In this document: piece after piece, positions 47,995 to 60,801 of the stretch
How the letters are laid out: every line of letters starts with the position of its first letter
Position numbering within the stretch: the stretch's first letter is position 1
Source: Polytrichum commune
Taxonomy: Eukaryota; Streptophyta; Polytrichopsida; Polytrichales; Polytrichaceae
DNA length: 64,000 nucleotides
NCBI GenBank assembly: GCA_950295325.1
Contig: OX485804.1
Span: forward strand, 38,132,001 to 38,196,000
Reading direction: 5' to 3'
Notes under the pieces: generated by a model
Database searches by the model: none
The model's input: only the letters and a program-made list of their open reading frames with translations
What the model was told of the DNA's origin: nothing
Translations under genes and position numbers: made by a program

Positions 47995-49880
47995 ATTTTA
48001 TTTTATTTTCATATGGATGGCACTTTTTGTGCTTCAAATATGGAAGTTCTACCTCTTTCTAAAGATCAATTGGAGTTGCAATTGCATCAATTTTTCAAAA
48101 AAAATTTATCAACACCTCTTTTCTTCTTAAACGGTAGAGGTATCAACCAAGGCTAAAATCAAAATTCAATATTCCACTATGTCAAATGGTTTCATTGCCA
48201 ATTGTTAGGCATTTCTTGAAAAATGATGTTATGAACTTGGTTGCATATTTTGTTGCTTGTGATTATATAAAAGGCAATAGAATTCTTTATGTGGCATTAA
48301 AAAACATCGAGGGCAATACAATAGATGTTATTGATATTATAATTGAATAATAGAATGCCAATTGGGTGTGGGCGAATGTTGCCTTGAGAAAATATTGCAA
48401 AATAATGAGGACCTCAAAGTTTTCTCTAGCAAAATATTCATGATTTGGAATGGCAACCATCATTTGTGAGCATGATTGCCCATTATTAATCAAAATCACA
48501 CACATGATTCTACTTGAAATTATGTTGTTGAAAGTATTATTTTGAATGTCAAGGGATATATTACAACTATGTTGATAGCCTTGCATGAAATGAATTGGTA
48601 ATTCCTTCATTTTTGTTCCTTGTTTGTTGTTTTCATTTGTCTTCTTATTTTTAAAGTTTCTTTGTCTATTGGATGTACATTTTCTATATCTTATCATTTT
48701 TTGTTTTATTTTGTCATAAGGATCCACAAATCTCATATTTCCACAAATCTTATTCAGAAGCTTTTCCGCATTCAAAGCATTCCTAGGCAACCACTTTCAT
48801 ATTTAAAAAAAAACTTGTCTCCAAAAAAGATCTTACTGTTATTGATGCCAAACAAAAATCCAAACATAAAATTTGGTTCACTTTGGCTATTGAGGCTATT
48901 AATAAAATTCTATACCATGTTATTTTTTTCTAAGATATCAAATTTCCTTAGATATTTTTCTGCTTATTGTATAATAATTTTGTTTTCGTTGTTCATTTGG
49001 ATTTCTATTATCATAATTTTTATTGTATCTCATTTTTTATTATGTACGATTTTTTTTTATTTTTTTTATTTTTTTTATTGATGTAGCAAAAGTTGGGGGA
49101 TGTTGTTGCTACTGCTCAAAGGAAATTTTATGAAAAGTACTCGGATCATGCACATTGCACTTTAAGTGCAATTGATGAATGGGTTTCCAAAGCTGTTGAT
49201 AGGAAGCAATTAACTTCTCATTCGGAACTAAAGAAACAACTTCTCATTACACATCCTAAACATCCTAAACATACTCCTCTGTTCTTAGAGCATGTGAAAT
49301 CTCATTATGAAATTTACAGTGAGAAACCTGAGATGACTCAAGAAAAACTTTGGATGTTGGCAATTTTAGCTATAAACACTTCTATGAAGATTAAGTGTCT
49401 TAAGAGGTGAAATGGCTCACTTGTTATTTGTGAGGCTATCAAATTTTTGAAATCAAAATTCAATTATATAGAGTTTCCTAAGTGTCTTCATGAAGCTACT
49501 TGGTGGGCTCAGTTGATTTTTTTTTTTAAAAAATTGCTTCATTCATTTTTTTTTGCCTCTTATTTTTTTTCAATCATTGAAAAATATTGATCTTTATTTT
49601 GTATATGGCAATTGGCTATTGAGACGGAGAAGCTCTTTGATGCTACTGTGGCTGATCTGGATGTGTCCATCAACTATCTTCCAGAGGATATGGATTTTTT
49701 TCCATTATTTTTTATTATGTGAAGACAATGCTCATAACATAATAAAATATTGCATTTTTTATGAATTCGTTGTGGATAAGTAAGTTTACGAAAACCATGA
49801 CATCGATAAACAACTCAACTTCAAACCAGCCATGCGAAGGGTGTTTTATAGGTACTTCAAATATGTCATATTTCCAACTA
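47995..49880 (+). pseudogene. Decayed coding-like stretch, family unknown
   Basis: Several open blocks on the + strand have protein-like composition but are separated by stops and T-rich runs: MEVLPLSKDQLELQLHQFF near 48030; an open exon-like block after an acceptor at 49087 (QKLGDVVATAQRKFYEKYSD onward, to 49410); CEAIKFLKSKFNYIEFPKCL just after; and AIETEKLFDATVADLDVSIN near 49615. The T-rich run before 49088 resembles a polypyrimidine tract. I do not recognise the family. It may be a decayed gene or transposon gene. Confidence 0.3.
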
Positions 49881-52300
49881 AAGCCATTTCCAAATCTCCC
49901 ATTTTTTTGCTAATTATTTTGACATAAAAAATGAAGAATGCATGTTCACAGAAAGGATCATGAAATCTTGGAATCCTATTTATTTTTAAAAATGTGGGTG
50001 ATATTTAGATTGTCCTCTTAAAACACCTTCTACTTTTGATATTGCCCTTTGAGATTACATTGAACCCGCCCTCAAGGGTGCAAAGGTATTTCAAAGGCAT
50101 TCAAACTCATTGCTTAATCATTCTAAGACATTATTCATATTTTAATGTTTACAGACTTTGTCTCTAACCCAATTTATATCTAGTTTTTATGTTTACAACC
50201 TGATTTATGTCTACAACCCATTTTTGTTGTTCTTTGTGTTTTGGACTTCGTAAATATCAATCTTATAATGGTATTATGATGTATTCATATTTTTACATCA
50301 ATGCGTATTATAGTGAGACATCTTAACATGCTACACCTATTTTCAACATGAGTTTGCTTACACAATATATCCAATTACATTATTATTATTTCAACATTTG
50401 AACGTATATTAGTTTTTTTTTAGTACAAAATTTGCATAGAAACATTTTCTTTTGTTGTTCATTTGGACTATAGACCCTTACATATAATTCCATGGTCATA
50501 AACCCCCAACGGATTTACAAACTATAACCGAGAAAAATTTGAAGGCTCGTTGTCAACCCTAAACTCCCATCCTTATGCGTCGTAGTTCGGGTGAGGCCTA
50601 AGGTTCACATGTAATTAATTGACCTCACTTCTCCCTTGACTTGGACCTGATGCCCAAACAATGTTAATGCCACACACAGAATTTTACTCCAAATGAAACA
50701 AGGTCACAAGCATTTAGAAATGCTCTCCTTCCTTATGCATTGGCCATAGCCTCACTTGTGGAGTTTGACATGCCACATGATCAAGACACTCCCTACCCTT
50801 TCTTCTATAAATTAACCTAACTAACTGATGCACTACTATCCTACCCCTAATCTGGGTTTTGCTAACTAATCACTCAATAACCAACATGCTAGGTGGCTGC
50901 CTAATTACTAATTCTCAGCCTTGGCTGCCCAATGACAACTGGTAGGAGTCGGCTAACAACGGGAAACTTGAGTATGTGAGCGGAGAGCGGAGATTTGTGA
51001 TTTTTGGAATAATTTTTTATAGAAAGTGGACGTATTACCGTGGGTTTCGGGGGTATTAGGATAAACATTTGTTGAAAAGGGAGGCCAATTCCGTTGAAAA
51101 AAACATAAATTAGGGCTGACGTCAGCACTATGTGAGCCCAATATCATGCCCACAATAAAGACCTTGGCGGTTGTGGTTATTGAAATGTGAACGTAATAAT
51201 ATTGAGGAGACATTAGAGCTTTGACACATTTTTATCTAATTTAGTGCTACTCTTGTAGATGCGAAAAGGGGGTTATGTAAAGGGTAAAAAATTAAAAAAA
51301 TTGAGTTAGTTTATTTAGATTGTGAGAGTACATTAGCCAGTGAGTTTGGACTTGGGTGTGGTATTCTTGAATACTTATGATTTAATGAAACAATGAGGAG
51401 GTGTGTGAAGCACCAACTTTTTAATGGAATAGATGGATGCTACATTGTTTTGTGACTAGCGGTTAATATGAAATATGAATATGAATATGAAATAATGAAG
51501 AGAAAGTATGAGACTTGCGCCGTAACTCAAAAATAAAACCAACACACAACTCTTATTGAATCCGGAAAACAACAAAAGAAAGGAGTTATAATCTCCAAAA
51601 CCAAAATGATAAACTAAGAATTTAGACAACATTCCCTATCACTCTCCTCACCCTCCTTTGCTTCTAACAAAAAAATATTTCGCATCCCATGCGAGAAATG
51701 ACAAACGCGATGAGGAGGTGGGGACTCTGCCTTAACAAAGCAATCCGCCATGGCACTAGCATACGGGGGAAGTTCAAATGGCTTCAGAGGACTCGAAAAC
51801 ATGCCTCGACGAAGAACTGCGTTCTCCGCTTGCTCTCTGAACCCCCAAGCAAAAATATTAGAAACAAGATGACACAGGAAGATGGGAAAATGACATCAAG
51901 GCAAACATGGCAAAACATATAAAACAAACTTACGCACAAAGAAAACCGAATGCACATTTGGTCATTTTTTGAGGCGGATCAAAAATAGAGGTAGACGGTG
52001 GGACAACTGAGCAGGGAAAACGCGCAGGCTGGGGATCGCGCATGGGGAGTAGGATTGCAATGAAAATGATGGGATCACTCTCAAGGGCCACAATATGCTG
52101 CTCGAGGGAGCGACATTGTCGCGCACCTCTCCATGAGGAGTGCCCAAAACACCATGGACACCCGGAGTGACACCCGGGACTTGTGGCGCCGTTGGTGAGA
52201 GGGCCCAAGTGATCCTAGTGTGGGTGAGGGCCCCGGGCGTTGGGAACACCTCCCACCCACGGAGACTAGGAGGCACGAGGGTAGGGCCATGAGCTATGGG
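49881..52300. other. Intergenic DNA, no gene recognised
   Basis: AT-rich until about 51.6 kb, then more GC-rich. A 62-codon minus-strand ORF at 51614-51802 has no recognised domain. The GC-rich part from about 51.96 kb may already belong to the LTR of the downstream retroelement. Confidence 0.4.
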
Positions 52301-52381
52301 TAGCTTATGGCGTGGTGATTCCATGAAGCCCAAGATCACCTCAATCAGAGGTGTAAGCTAGGAGTTATGGCAATTTGAGTG

Positions 52382-52405
52382 GGGCGCTGTCCCGGGACAG
52401 CGCCC
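52382..52405. repeat. Perfect 24-bp palindrome
   Basis: Half-site GGGCGCTGTCCC is followed directly by its exact reverse complement. It lies within the GC-rich region that probably includes the retroelement's 5' LTR. Confidence 0.85.
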
Positions 52406-53081
52406 TGGTACAGCAGTGCCTGGGAGTGATTCCCGGGACTGCCAAGGTTCAAACAGGCATAACTTCCTCCAGAATTGCCCGAATGTAGCAAATGAGGAGT
52501 CCATCGGCATCTACGTGAAGCGTAGATGAAGATGAAGTGGTTGCTTGCTAGTATCAAACATCATTCAAGGAAGTTATGATGGTCTGAAGCTGCTGGGGGC
52601 TTTTAGGCCCAGCGGCTAGGGGAAAATGTCTACTTGGCCCCAACTCTTGGTAGAGAGACAAGAGGTTTCTTGACGGTGGGGTAAGGGCCCCGCGTAGAGT
52701 CCTAGAGGCTTATATGGGTGAGGTGGTGTGGCCTCACCCACCCGAGGCCGAACGGCACGGCCTCCATGGGCTTTGGCCCAATGTGAGGCCATAGTTGCCT
52801 AGTATAGTTCGGGTTGTTGTAGTGTTGCTCCGGCAATGCGATGATCGACATGAGATTGGACTTTCATGGATGGAAGTCCACATCCAAGGATTGGTTACCG
52901 ATTAAGGGGTGAGTCCCGAAAGCAAAGTAGGAGGGTTGGTTCCCCTCCTATGAACTATAAGGTCCGGGGTAGGAGGAGCTAACCATTAGCATGGCGATAT
53001 GCGAAGGGTTAGCACTCGTAACCTTTGCTAGAAAGAAAAATTGGCAAGATTGCTAAGGGGGCTAGCAAGGGTTGCGACACG

Positions 53082-53096
53082 TGGTATCAGAGCAGG
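53082..53096 (+). other. Primer-binding site (initiator Met tRNA type)
   Basis: TGGTATCAGAGCAGG matches the usual plant retroelement primer-binding site, complementary to the 3' end of initiator Met tRNA. It follows the putative LTR terminus by two bases. Confidence 0.85.
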
Positions 53097-54591
53097 ATTT
53101 CAATATTTGAGCTAACACTTTGAGGGAAACATGGCTATCAAAAAAATGCGGGTTATGATGGTGAGGCTGAGGTTTCCAAAAGGTTGTGAGGCTCAAATTG
53201 GAACAAGGATCAGGTGCAAGTGGTTTGACCACACCATTGGTTCTATTGACAATGGTGGGCAAGAGGGTGGATTCGGTAAGGAAAATGGAGGAGTGCTTTG
53301 AAAGGGCTCCCGCAAACTTTAAAAAAGTATTTGGGGTCTAGAATACCGAATGCACCCAAAACCTTGGACGGCATTAATGTTGGATTGGAATTCCAATTCA
53401 AAATGCTTGGAAGGTGGTGATGTTGGAATGAATTTGGTGTAGATGAGGCACCCGGGGCCTCTTAAGGCCTATGTGCGTTATTCAAACGCACAAATGAAGG
53501 ATACACCTAAAATGGACGAGCTTTGTAAGAAATGCATCATTTTAGGTGGGGTTTCAAATGCGGGTGGTGAATACCATGTTCGAGTTCCCAAAGCTTCTTA
53601 AGGACGTATCGGTGATATTTAAGATTTGAAAAGCATTGAAGCCGATGGTCCCAAAAAGAAGTTGGGCGGCGCATCACCACAAAGTGGGTTTAGCCGAAAT
53701 AGGTCCCAAAGAAATAAACGCAAGTAGTTTGGCCCATTGGACCAAGCCAAATCATATTGTTGCGCGGACCGAATGCAAGACGATGGCTTTGTGGCCAAGG
53801 CTAGTAGCCTTAAGCCGAGGCCAAGTCTTTTGTACCTTGAGGCTCAAATGAATGGGAGAAATGTCTCATGGGTTGACAAAGAAGCAAGGCATTCCTTCTT
53901 GAGCCCAAAACTCACAAGGGAGTTGGGGCTTGCCGATTGATAGAGCGGGCAAGCCCACCAAGGTGCGATTTGCAAAAGGACGAACCGCATGAAGTAAAGG
54001 AGGCGGCGATGCATATAACCTTTTAATGTGGGACATTTGATTTGTGGGACATTTGATAAGGTGCATGTCATTGTAAATGTCACTTTCTTTGAAACTCACA
54101 TGATAGATGTGAGGTGCAAGTCGGTGAGTTTGCGGTGCGTTTGTGATGCGCCATGATAGCAAAGAAATGAACTTCAAGTTGACAAAGACTCCTATGGTAG
54201 GAGGAACCAAGTCGAATTTGGTCTTAATGGTCGTGGTTCAAGTGGAGCAACTCCAAGGAACTCATGGGGAGGCTAGGAAAGATGGGCCTCCCCCAAACCA
54301 CATTGGTGGGATGTTGGTGAGATACAAGGATGTATTCACCAATATGTTGCCCAAAAAGTTACCGCCAAGGAGTGAAAAATAACTTTGCTCAACGAGAGAT
54401 TGAGTTCTTGAGGTATGTGGTGACAAAGGAAGTTGGTGGACGAACATCAAGAATGTCAAGGCAATCCAAAAGGAGAATTGGCCCTTGATTAAAAAAGGGC
54501 TTAGGTCATTTGTTGGCCTAGCCAACTATTACTACCACTCCGTTCGAGAGTTTTTGAAGGTTGCTAGGACCTTATTCAACTTATTGAGGAA

Positions 54592-55720
54592 AATGGCTAT
54601 CCCAAGAGTGGGATGAGCCTTGTCACCAAGCCTTTGGGGAGCTCAAGAGCAAGTTCTCTTCACAAGACGTGGTTAATTTTCCGGGTTTTCATAAGCATTT
54701 TGAGGAGCACATGGAGGCAAAGAACTCTACCATTGGCGGATGTTGATCCAAGATGGATGACCATTGCTTATGGGAGCATCAAGCTTCATGGTTGTTGAAC
54801 CTTGTCCGGCTTGTGCAAGAAATGGTTATCCCAAGAATGGGATGAGCCTTGCCACCAAGCCTTTGGGGAACTTAAGACCAAGTTCTTTTCGCCACCAGTG
54901 CTCAAGTTCTTGGAGTTTGACAAACCTTTGAGGTGCATACGGGGGTGAGTGACTTTACCATTGGCGGATGTTGAGGCAAAATGGATGGCCATTGCATATA
55001 AGAGCATGAAGTTCGATGGTTGTCCGACCTTGTCCAACTTGTGCAAGAAATGGCTATCCCAAGAGTGGGATGAGCCTTGTCACCAATTGTTTGGCGAGCT
55101 TAAGAGCAAGTTTACTTCGCCGCCCGTGCTTAAGTTCGCGGAGCTTGACAAACCTTTTGAGGCGCATACAAGGGCGAGTGACTTTATCATTGGCGCATGT
55201 TGATGAAATGTGGATGGCCATTGCATATGAAAGCATGAAGCTCGATGGTTGTCCGACCTTGTGGAACTTGTGAAAGAAATGGGTATCCCAAGAGTGAGAT
55301 GAACCTTTTCACCAAGTCTTTGGGGACCTTAAGACGAAGTTCTCTTTGCCGCCCGTGTTCAAGTTTGCGGAGCTTGATAAACCTTTTGAGGCGCATACGG
55401 GGGCGAGTGACTTTACCATTGGCGCATGTTGATGCAAGATGGATGGCCATTGCATATGGGAGCATGAAGCTCGATGGTTGTCCGACCTTGTGGAACTTGT
55501 GAAAAAAATGGCTATCCCAAGGGTGGGATGAGCCTTTTCAACAAGTCCATGGGGAACTTAAGACGAAGTTCTCTTCGCCGCTCGTGCTCAAGTTTGCGGA
55601 GTTTGACAAACCTTTTGAGGTGCATACGGGGGTGAATGACTTTGCCAATGGCGGATTGTTGATGTAAGATAGATGGCCATTGCATATGGGGGCATGAAGC
55701 TCGATGGTTGTCAAAGAAGA
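54592..55720 (+). repeat. Five-copy 229-bp tandem array in the RNase H part of the retroelement
   Basis: The start block AATGG.TATCCCAAGAGTGGG recurs at 54592, 54821, 55049, 55278 and 55507, a spacing of 228-229 bp. Each unit holds the gypsy hinge text (WDEPCHQ..GELKSKF, KPFE.HTGASDF) joined to a segment reading ARWMAIAYGSMKLDGCP. The period is not a multiple of three, so the reading frame is not kept through the array. Confidence 0.9.
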
Positions 55721-56404
55721 CAACCAACTCATGACAAAGAACTTCTTTGCCGTAGTGCATTGCTTGAAGATGTGGCGACACTAGTTGGGGTCGCACAAAG
55801 CAAAGGTCTACACAGACAATGTGTCCTAAAAATATTTTGACATACAAGCGCAAGTGAGCACCAAGTCATTGCGGTGGCATGATAGTTTGGCGCTTATGAA
55901 GGTGGATTTGATCCACAAACTGGACCGTGGAAATGTGGTGCCGGATGCGCGAAGTAGACCGGAAGAGTTTCAAGCAATGAAAACCATCCAAACCTTGTGG
56001 CTAATGTGTGCCGGCGAAGGAAACTTGTGATGCAAGATACGGGAGGGGTAAATTAACTACCCCAAAGCACAAAAGCTTTTAGGTGAGCTTCGCAAGAGCA
56101 AGGTGCTCAAAGAGGTTAAGTTGGTGGACGGATTGTTCAAGTGCAAGCAAAGTTGGGTGTATGTGCCACAAGGCAAGTTGAGGCTATCAATTTTGAAGGA
56201 GGAATATGATAGTCCTATTGCCGGCCATAGAGGACAAAGAAAAAACCGCCATAAAATGGTGTCAAAGAGGTACCATTGGCGGTGCATTAAGGAGGATATA
56301 ACCCACTTTGTGAAGGCGTGAATAAAGTGCCAAGTGAACCGAGCCTCTTACCAAAAACAAGATGGTTTCTTGCAACCGTTGCCTATCCCGTCGGCGCCAT
56401 GGGG

Positions 56405-56425
56405 GGTTTAGGGTTTAGGGTTTAG
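56405..56425 (+). repeat. Three telomere-type repeats at the retroelement break
   Basis: Three consecutive units of the plant telomeric heptamer (TTTAGGG register) sit exactly where the gypsy integrase homology stops. They are flanked by unrelated DNA, so this is an interstitial tract. Confidence 0.85.
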
Positions 56426-59400
56426 AGAACAATAGCCCCCTTGCTAGCCCCCTAGGGAAATCTGTTTAAGTCTGAGAGATAAGAGTGACATCCAGAGCCT
56501 CGAGGGTGAGGAGATAGTGGAACTATGAACATAGTTAATCATAAGAGGAGCGAAGCGAACTCCTTAGCTGAGGATGGCTGAGATTGATGAGAGTAAGCGA
56601 AGGAAAGCTATAATCTCCCTGAGAGAGGGTCTGCGAGAGCGGTCGAAAGAGAAAGAGAGTAGGTCAGACAGTAGGCCAAGTGTCGGCCAAGCGTTAACCT
56701 GGATATTGTGTAACTATTGGCTATTGTGTTATTCTCTATAGGTTGTGAGAAGCCGAGAGGCCAAGAATTAGGCCATTGTGCAGAATGATTGACTATTGTT
56801 GAGCATGTGAGAGGCAGAGTGAAATCACATGTATATAGTACCGCTGTATGAGAATATAGTTGAATCTTGAGTGTAGGATGTTAGTGTTATAATTGAGAGG
56901 AATGGAATTTAAGAGGAAGCTTAATCAACCGAAGTGATGAGAAATCACTTCTGATCGGTTGATTAGAGGAAGAAGTAAGGATTGTAAGAGGGATTAAACG
57001 TAAGAAAGATAGAATTAACTTTGAGATTTAAAATTAAAGAGACCTAGGCAGGAGTTAATCTCATCTTAATCGAAGTTGTAATTGCTAGGTAGTCAAGAGA
57101 CTGAATCTTTGAGTATAGAAGGACAAGCTAACCAGATCAACTATTATCTTGTGTGTTCCCCTGGTTGTTGTTGTTGCAGGTTGTGCAGGGCGACCAAGAT
57201 TATAGCTTGACTGATAATGGTTGATTGCATAAGTTGTGAATAATAATTAAAATCGGAATTAAAAAAAAACAAACAATTTGTTTTGTATTGAAATTAAAAC
57301 GTTGACCAAGTAATAAAAGAATTGCTTTGAATTAAAGATGTATTGGCCAATGGTTACCAAAGACAATTGTGATACTCAAAGACTATTGTTCTCAAAAGAC
57401 TATTGTTGCACAATCTCATGATGAGATGAAAACTACAGCTTACTGACACACATACCCTACTGACTGAGAAACATTGAGAGGAAGTATAAGAGAGAGAAAA
57501 TGAGAGCAAAAGCCATATCGGTCATGTTTTAGAGTGAAGATGTGGTACTTTTAGGCCATGCCCTTTCGAGAGAGCCTAAAAGTATCACACAAGCCCTTCG
57601 GTAAAGATGGCCTGCACTTGTAGGTACCCAAGCCGAACCCGGATGATAGGTGTATAACGTGAGTAGTTAGATTTTTAAGGAAAATTACATATGCGTCGTA
57701 GTACCTCCGGAGGTTGGGCCTTAGTTTTTTTACTATTGTGATTCTAAATTCCACTAACCAATTTCATATCTAGTTCTAAACTTAACTTACAACCTACGCG
57801 CAGACACACCGGCCTTCAAACCAAGACAATCTAATTTGGGATTTGGGATGGTTTTGATATACACCAACCGGATGTGACTCATACCACCCTAGCTCAATGA
57901 ATGGAATAACGACAATTTGATGGACCATTCAATTCCTTTTATTTCTTTATTTAGTTCTATTTAGTTTTCTAAACGGGGGAACTTGGCCTAAGTCCCACCC
58001 TTCACACAAATTCTTTCTTAATTACTTACTTTCGTTTGCACGTCCTACCTCACTACATTCACATATTAGGCATCACCCTTTACCTAGTTGGTGCACCCCC
58101 TACATCGGAACCTTCTAAGGCCTCGTACAGGTCCTTTGAAGGTTGAATTACATCTCAAACTCATTTGGACATCAATGGTTCGAAGGGTGGTGTCACTCTA
58201 CCGAGTTAAGTTTCCGATTCGGGTCTCTTGCCAACAAAGGTTTACGATTTATTTCGTATGTTTTGAATGTTAAATGTGTTTACACTGGATAGACCACGAA
58301 ATGCAACTTAATGGGACCAGGGTGACGGGCGACCTATAGGTTCAACATGTTGCATAATCTTCATAAATTGGGCCATTATTTCCAATCTATGGGGCCAACA
58401 ATATAATAGTGGATTCGCGGATCATTAATCCCATCTTTCCACCAACAACATTAAGAGTGGTTATGTCGGTGATTAATCCGACTTACCACATACGAAACTT
58501 GCTAATAAATGAAGCTTCTACCACAAAATATACCAAGGGACCCGAAAACAATGAAGTTGGGCATTCCCTTGGCAGTCAAGTGGTCAAGCCACTTAACCTT
58601 ACGATATAGGTGAATGAGTTTAGAGATGCATACCTTAGCCGCGCTCCCTCCAACCCTAAAAAGAAAGCTTTAGGTTAGTTAATTTACCTCAATTCTCCTT
58701 GATTGATTTGGGTTTGATGTAGGCCGAGCCGCTACCTCCTTCCTTGCTCCCCTTCCCGAGCGTTGACCTTGCCTCCTTCTTTGTAACTAGTTTGGTAATA
58801 AGCGTACCTTAGTTAATAATTAAAATATAAAGTATTTATTTTGCACTATAATTTAATCCTAAGCATAATATTTATACTTAGTGCACCTAATTATCTTTCC
58901 AATGATCTAAAAATCACTTTAATCGGATAAAAAATGCAAAAGTTATGAGGGTTGGAAGTGTGAGGTCGATTCAACCGACCCTTCCAACCCACCTATCTAA
59001 CTTCTAACTTCAAAAATTCATAGCACATTCCTTACTACTTGGATCTAGGCTTTCAGTATACCATTGGAAAGTTGTTAACAAGTTCTAACTAGGAAAATTA
59101 TGACATCCGCAGATTAAGCTGATAAAAATTCAGCAGACTCCTTGTAACACAACAGTCAATCAAGAAGGCTTAAATTATGTATCTCACCTTCAACAATTCA
59201 TATCTAATTCAAATCAAACGTTCTATATTGAACTATTTACTAAGAGATACTAAATTCTTAAGTAAATGCTCATTACCATACATGTCAAGAAAACTAGTCC
59301 ATGCTCTAAGGTGCTTGTAGAGTGATTTTTTTTTTAAATTAAAAAAAACCAAAGTGAATAGTGTCAAGATGAATAGTGCTAGTGTGCGTAGTATGCTCAA

Positions 59401-60050
59401 TGAATAGTGTTGGGACATTAGAGGAGGAATTGTTATAGTAGTGGGCCTCAAGTTTGGGGAATTTTTAGTAAATGCCCCCCTCCCCTCATAAAACTGCCCT
59501 ACTATGGTTTTTTTCTCATCCTTCATGGCACGTAATGTGCAACACATGAAATCGAGACCCATAATTAAAAAATAATTAAAAAAGTTCAAATATTTGGCAC
59601 CAAATATGCGGCATGCCCTCCCAAACCAATGAATAGGCAGCAACGACTCCTATTAATAATTTAAAGGGTCCAATTTAAAGGTTCAAACTTTCGATTCCCG
59701 CTTTTATGACATCTACTCTAACAAGATCTACTCGTGAGATTCTCAGGCCCAGGCCTATGGGTGGAAATCAAATTAGTTAGAAGCATTTCATTTTCACTAA
59801 CCAATTGAGGATCCTCCGAGGCCTATTTGAACCCCCCCCCCCCCCTTTCCTCTTCTAATGTGAACAATGCTCCTTCAATCAATTGATGGCACTAATTTCA
59901 TAGTGTAAAGAAATTTAGTATCACCTTCACTAATTTCCCCCACACACTATTAGCCCTCCCTCACTAATTGGGATAATCAATGTAATCTCCAAGCCTCTTT
60001 GGTGAAGGGGATAATGTCCATAGTTATGGCATTCTACATATATTACATGA
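56426..60050. other. Unannotated DNA, probably repeat-derived
   Basis: Purine-rich from 56.45 to 57.1 kb (many GAGAG runs), then AT-rich. No recognisable protein. A 136-codon minus-strand ORF (59233-59643) lacks known domains. A run of 14 C lies at 59832-59845. A 15-bp block near 56437 is the reverse complement of part of the LTR end near 53057, which is too short to interpret. Confidence 0.4.
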
Positions 60051-60318
60051 CTAGCTAGAATGTTATGGAGGCTTCATCCACTCAAAAGGCCATTGCACCT
60101 ATCATATTTTGTTGGCCGAATTTGGAGAAGTTCCCATAGAATTATAAGTTCTTAAGCTCACTATGGGTTTTCAACAACAGCTTGCCCGCCTACCCTCCTC
60201 TTGGTTGGTCAATAAAGCAGCCTTGTTTCTTGACACCTTGCCGAACAAGAATTCAGCACCTAGCACGAATTGATAACCATGTGGAAGACATCATGGGGTC
60301 TATCTTATTGGAAGACCC

Positions 60319-60801
60319 ATGACAATCCAACCACCTAAAAAAATCCCATATGATGATACCAAGAAGGCTATTCTTGCTAAAGAAAGGAACTATTTCCATC
60401 TCCCAAGGAAGAAACTAAATTACCTCCACCTCAAGAATTTTCTCAATTACAAATGTGAATTGTACTTGAAGCAACCATTAACACCACCACAACACAAGAT
60501 TGTTGCTACTTATTGCAACTTGAACCATAGACTTGCCATTGAAACTATCCCTATCTCTAGAGATAAAAGACTCTGTCATTTTCGCTCCTATAATGCAGTT
60601 AAAAATGAGGCACATTTTGTGTTGGAATGCCCCCTATGTAACCCCATTAGAGATAAGTTCCCATCACTATTCGAGAATGTAGTTTTAGAGAACCTCAAGT
60701 CTTTCTTTTAATTGGACCATCAAATTGGCATTAGCCTCTATCTCACGGAGGTTGCCGCCCTCCACCACTCTAGGGAATTAATTGATTTGAAACCATCTTG
60801 A
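60319..60801 (+). mobile_element. Non-LTR retroelement (LINE-type) C-terminal fragment
   Basis: The open frame from 60319 includes RLCHFRSYNAVKNEAHFVLE followed by CPLCNPIRDKFPSLF. This fits the C-terminal zinc-binding motif of LINE-like ORF2 proteins (C-x2-C-x8-H-x4-C), with the second Cys replaced by Arg. It stops at a TAA (60709-60711), but the same frame stays open to a TGA at 60799-60801 (LDHQIGISLYLTEVAALHHS onward), so a CAA-to-TAA change is likely. No RT or endonuclease domain remains. Confidence 0.55.

Larger units (their letters stand above)
53082..56404 (+). mobile_element. Degenerate Ty3/gypsy LTR retrotransposon
   Basis: The primer-binding site TGGTATCAGAGCAGG at 53082 follows a likely LTR end (..GGGTTGCGACA). 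The LTR probably extends upstream through about 52.3-53.08 kb, but its left end was not found. Coding relics in order: gag-like text; a protease-like segment with ARHSFLSPKLTRELGL near 53882; an RT N-terminus with YKDVFTNMLPKKLPPR near 54324; the post-RT block LRSFVGLANYYYHSV near 54500; an amplified RNase H hinge; RNase H text with VYTDN and RWHDSLALMKVDLIHKLDRG near 55810-55950; and an integrase zinc region with LRLSILKEEYDSPIAGHRGQ near 56180. The RT catalytic core is absent between about 54385 and 54400. Many stops and frameshifts are present, one integrase zinc Cys codon has become TGA, and the element ends abruptly at PIPSAPW. Confidence 0.9.

Noticed and set aside
56405-56425. Chromosome end
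   Set aside because: There are only three telomeric heptamers, and genuine sequence continues for more than 7 kb on the far side, including a conserved HPPD exon.
56436-56452. Inverted LTR copy downstream of the gypsy element
   Set aside because: Only about 15 bp match the reverse complement of the LTR end near 53057, and the flanking sequence does not extend the match.
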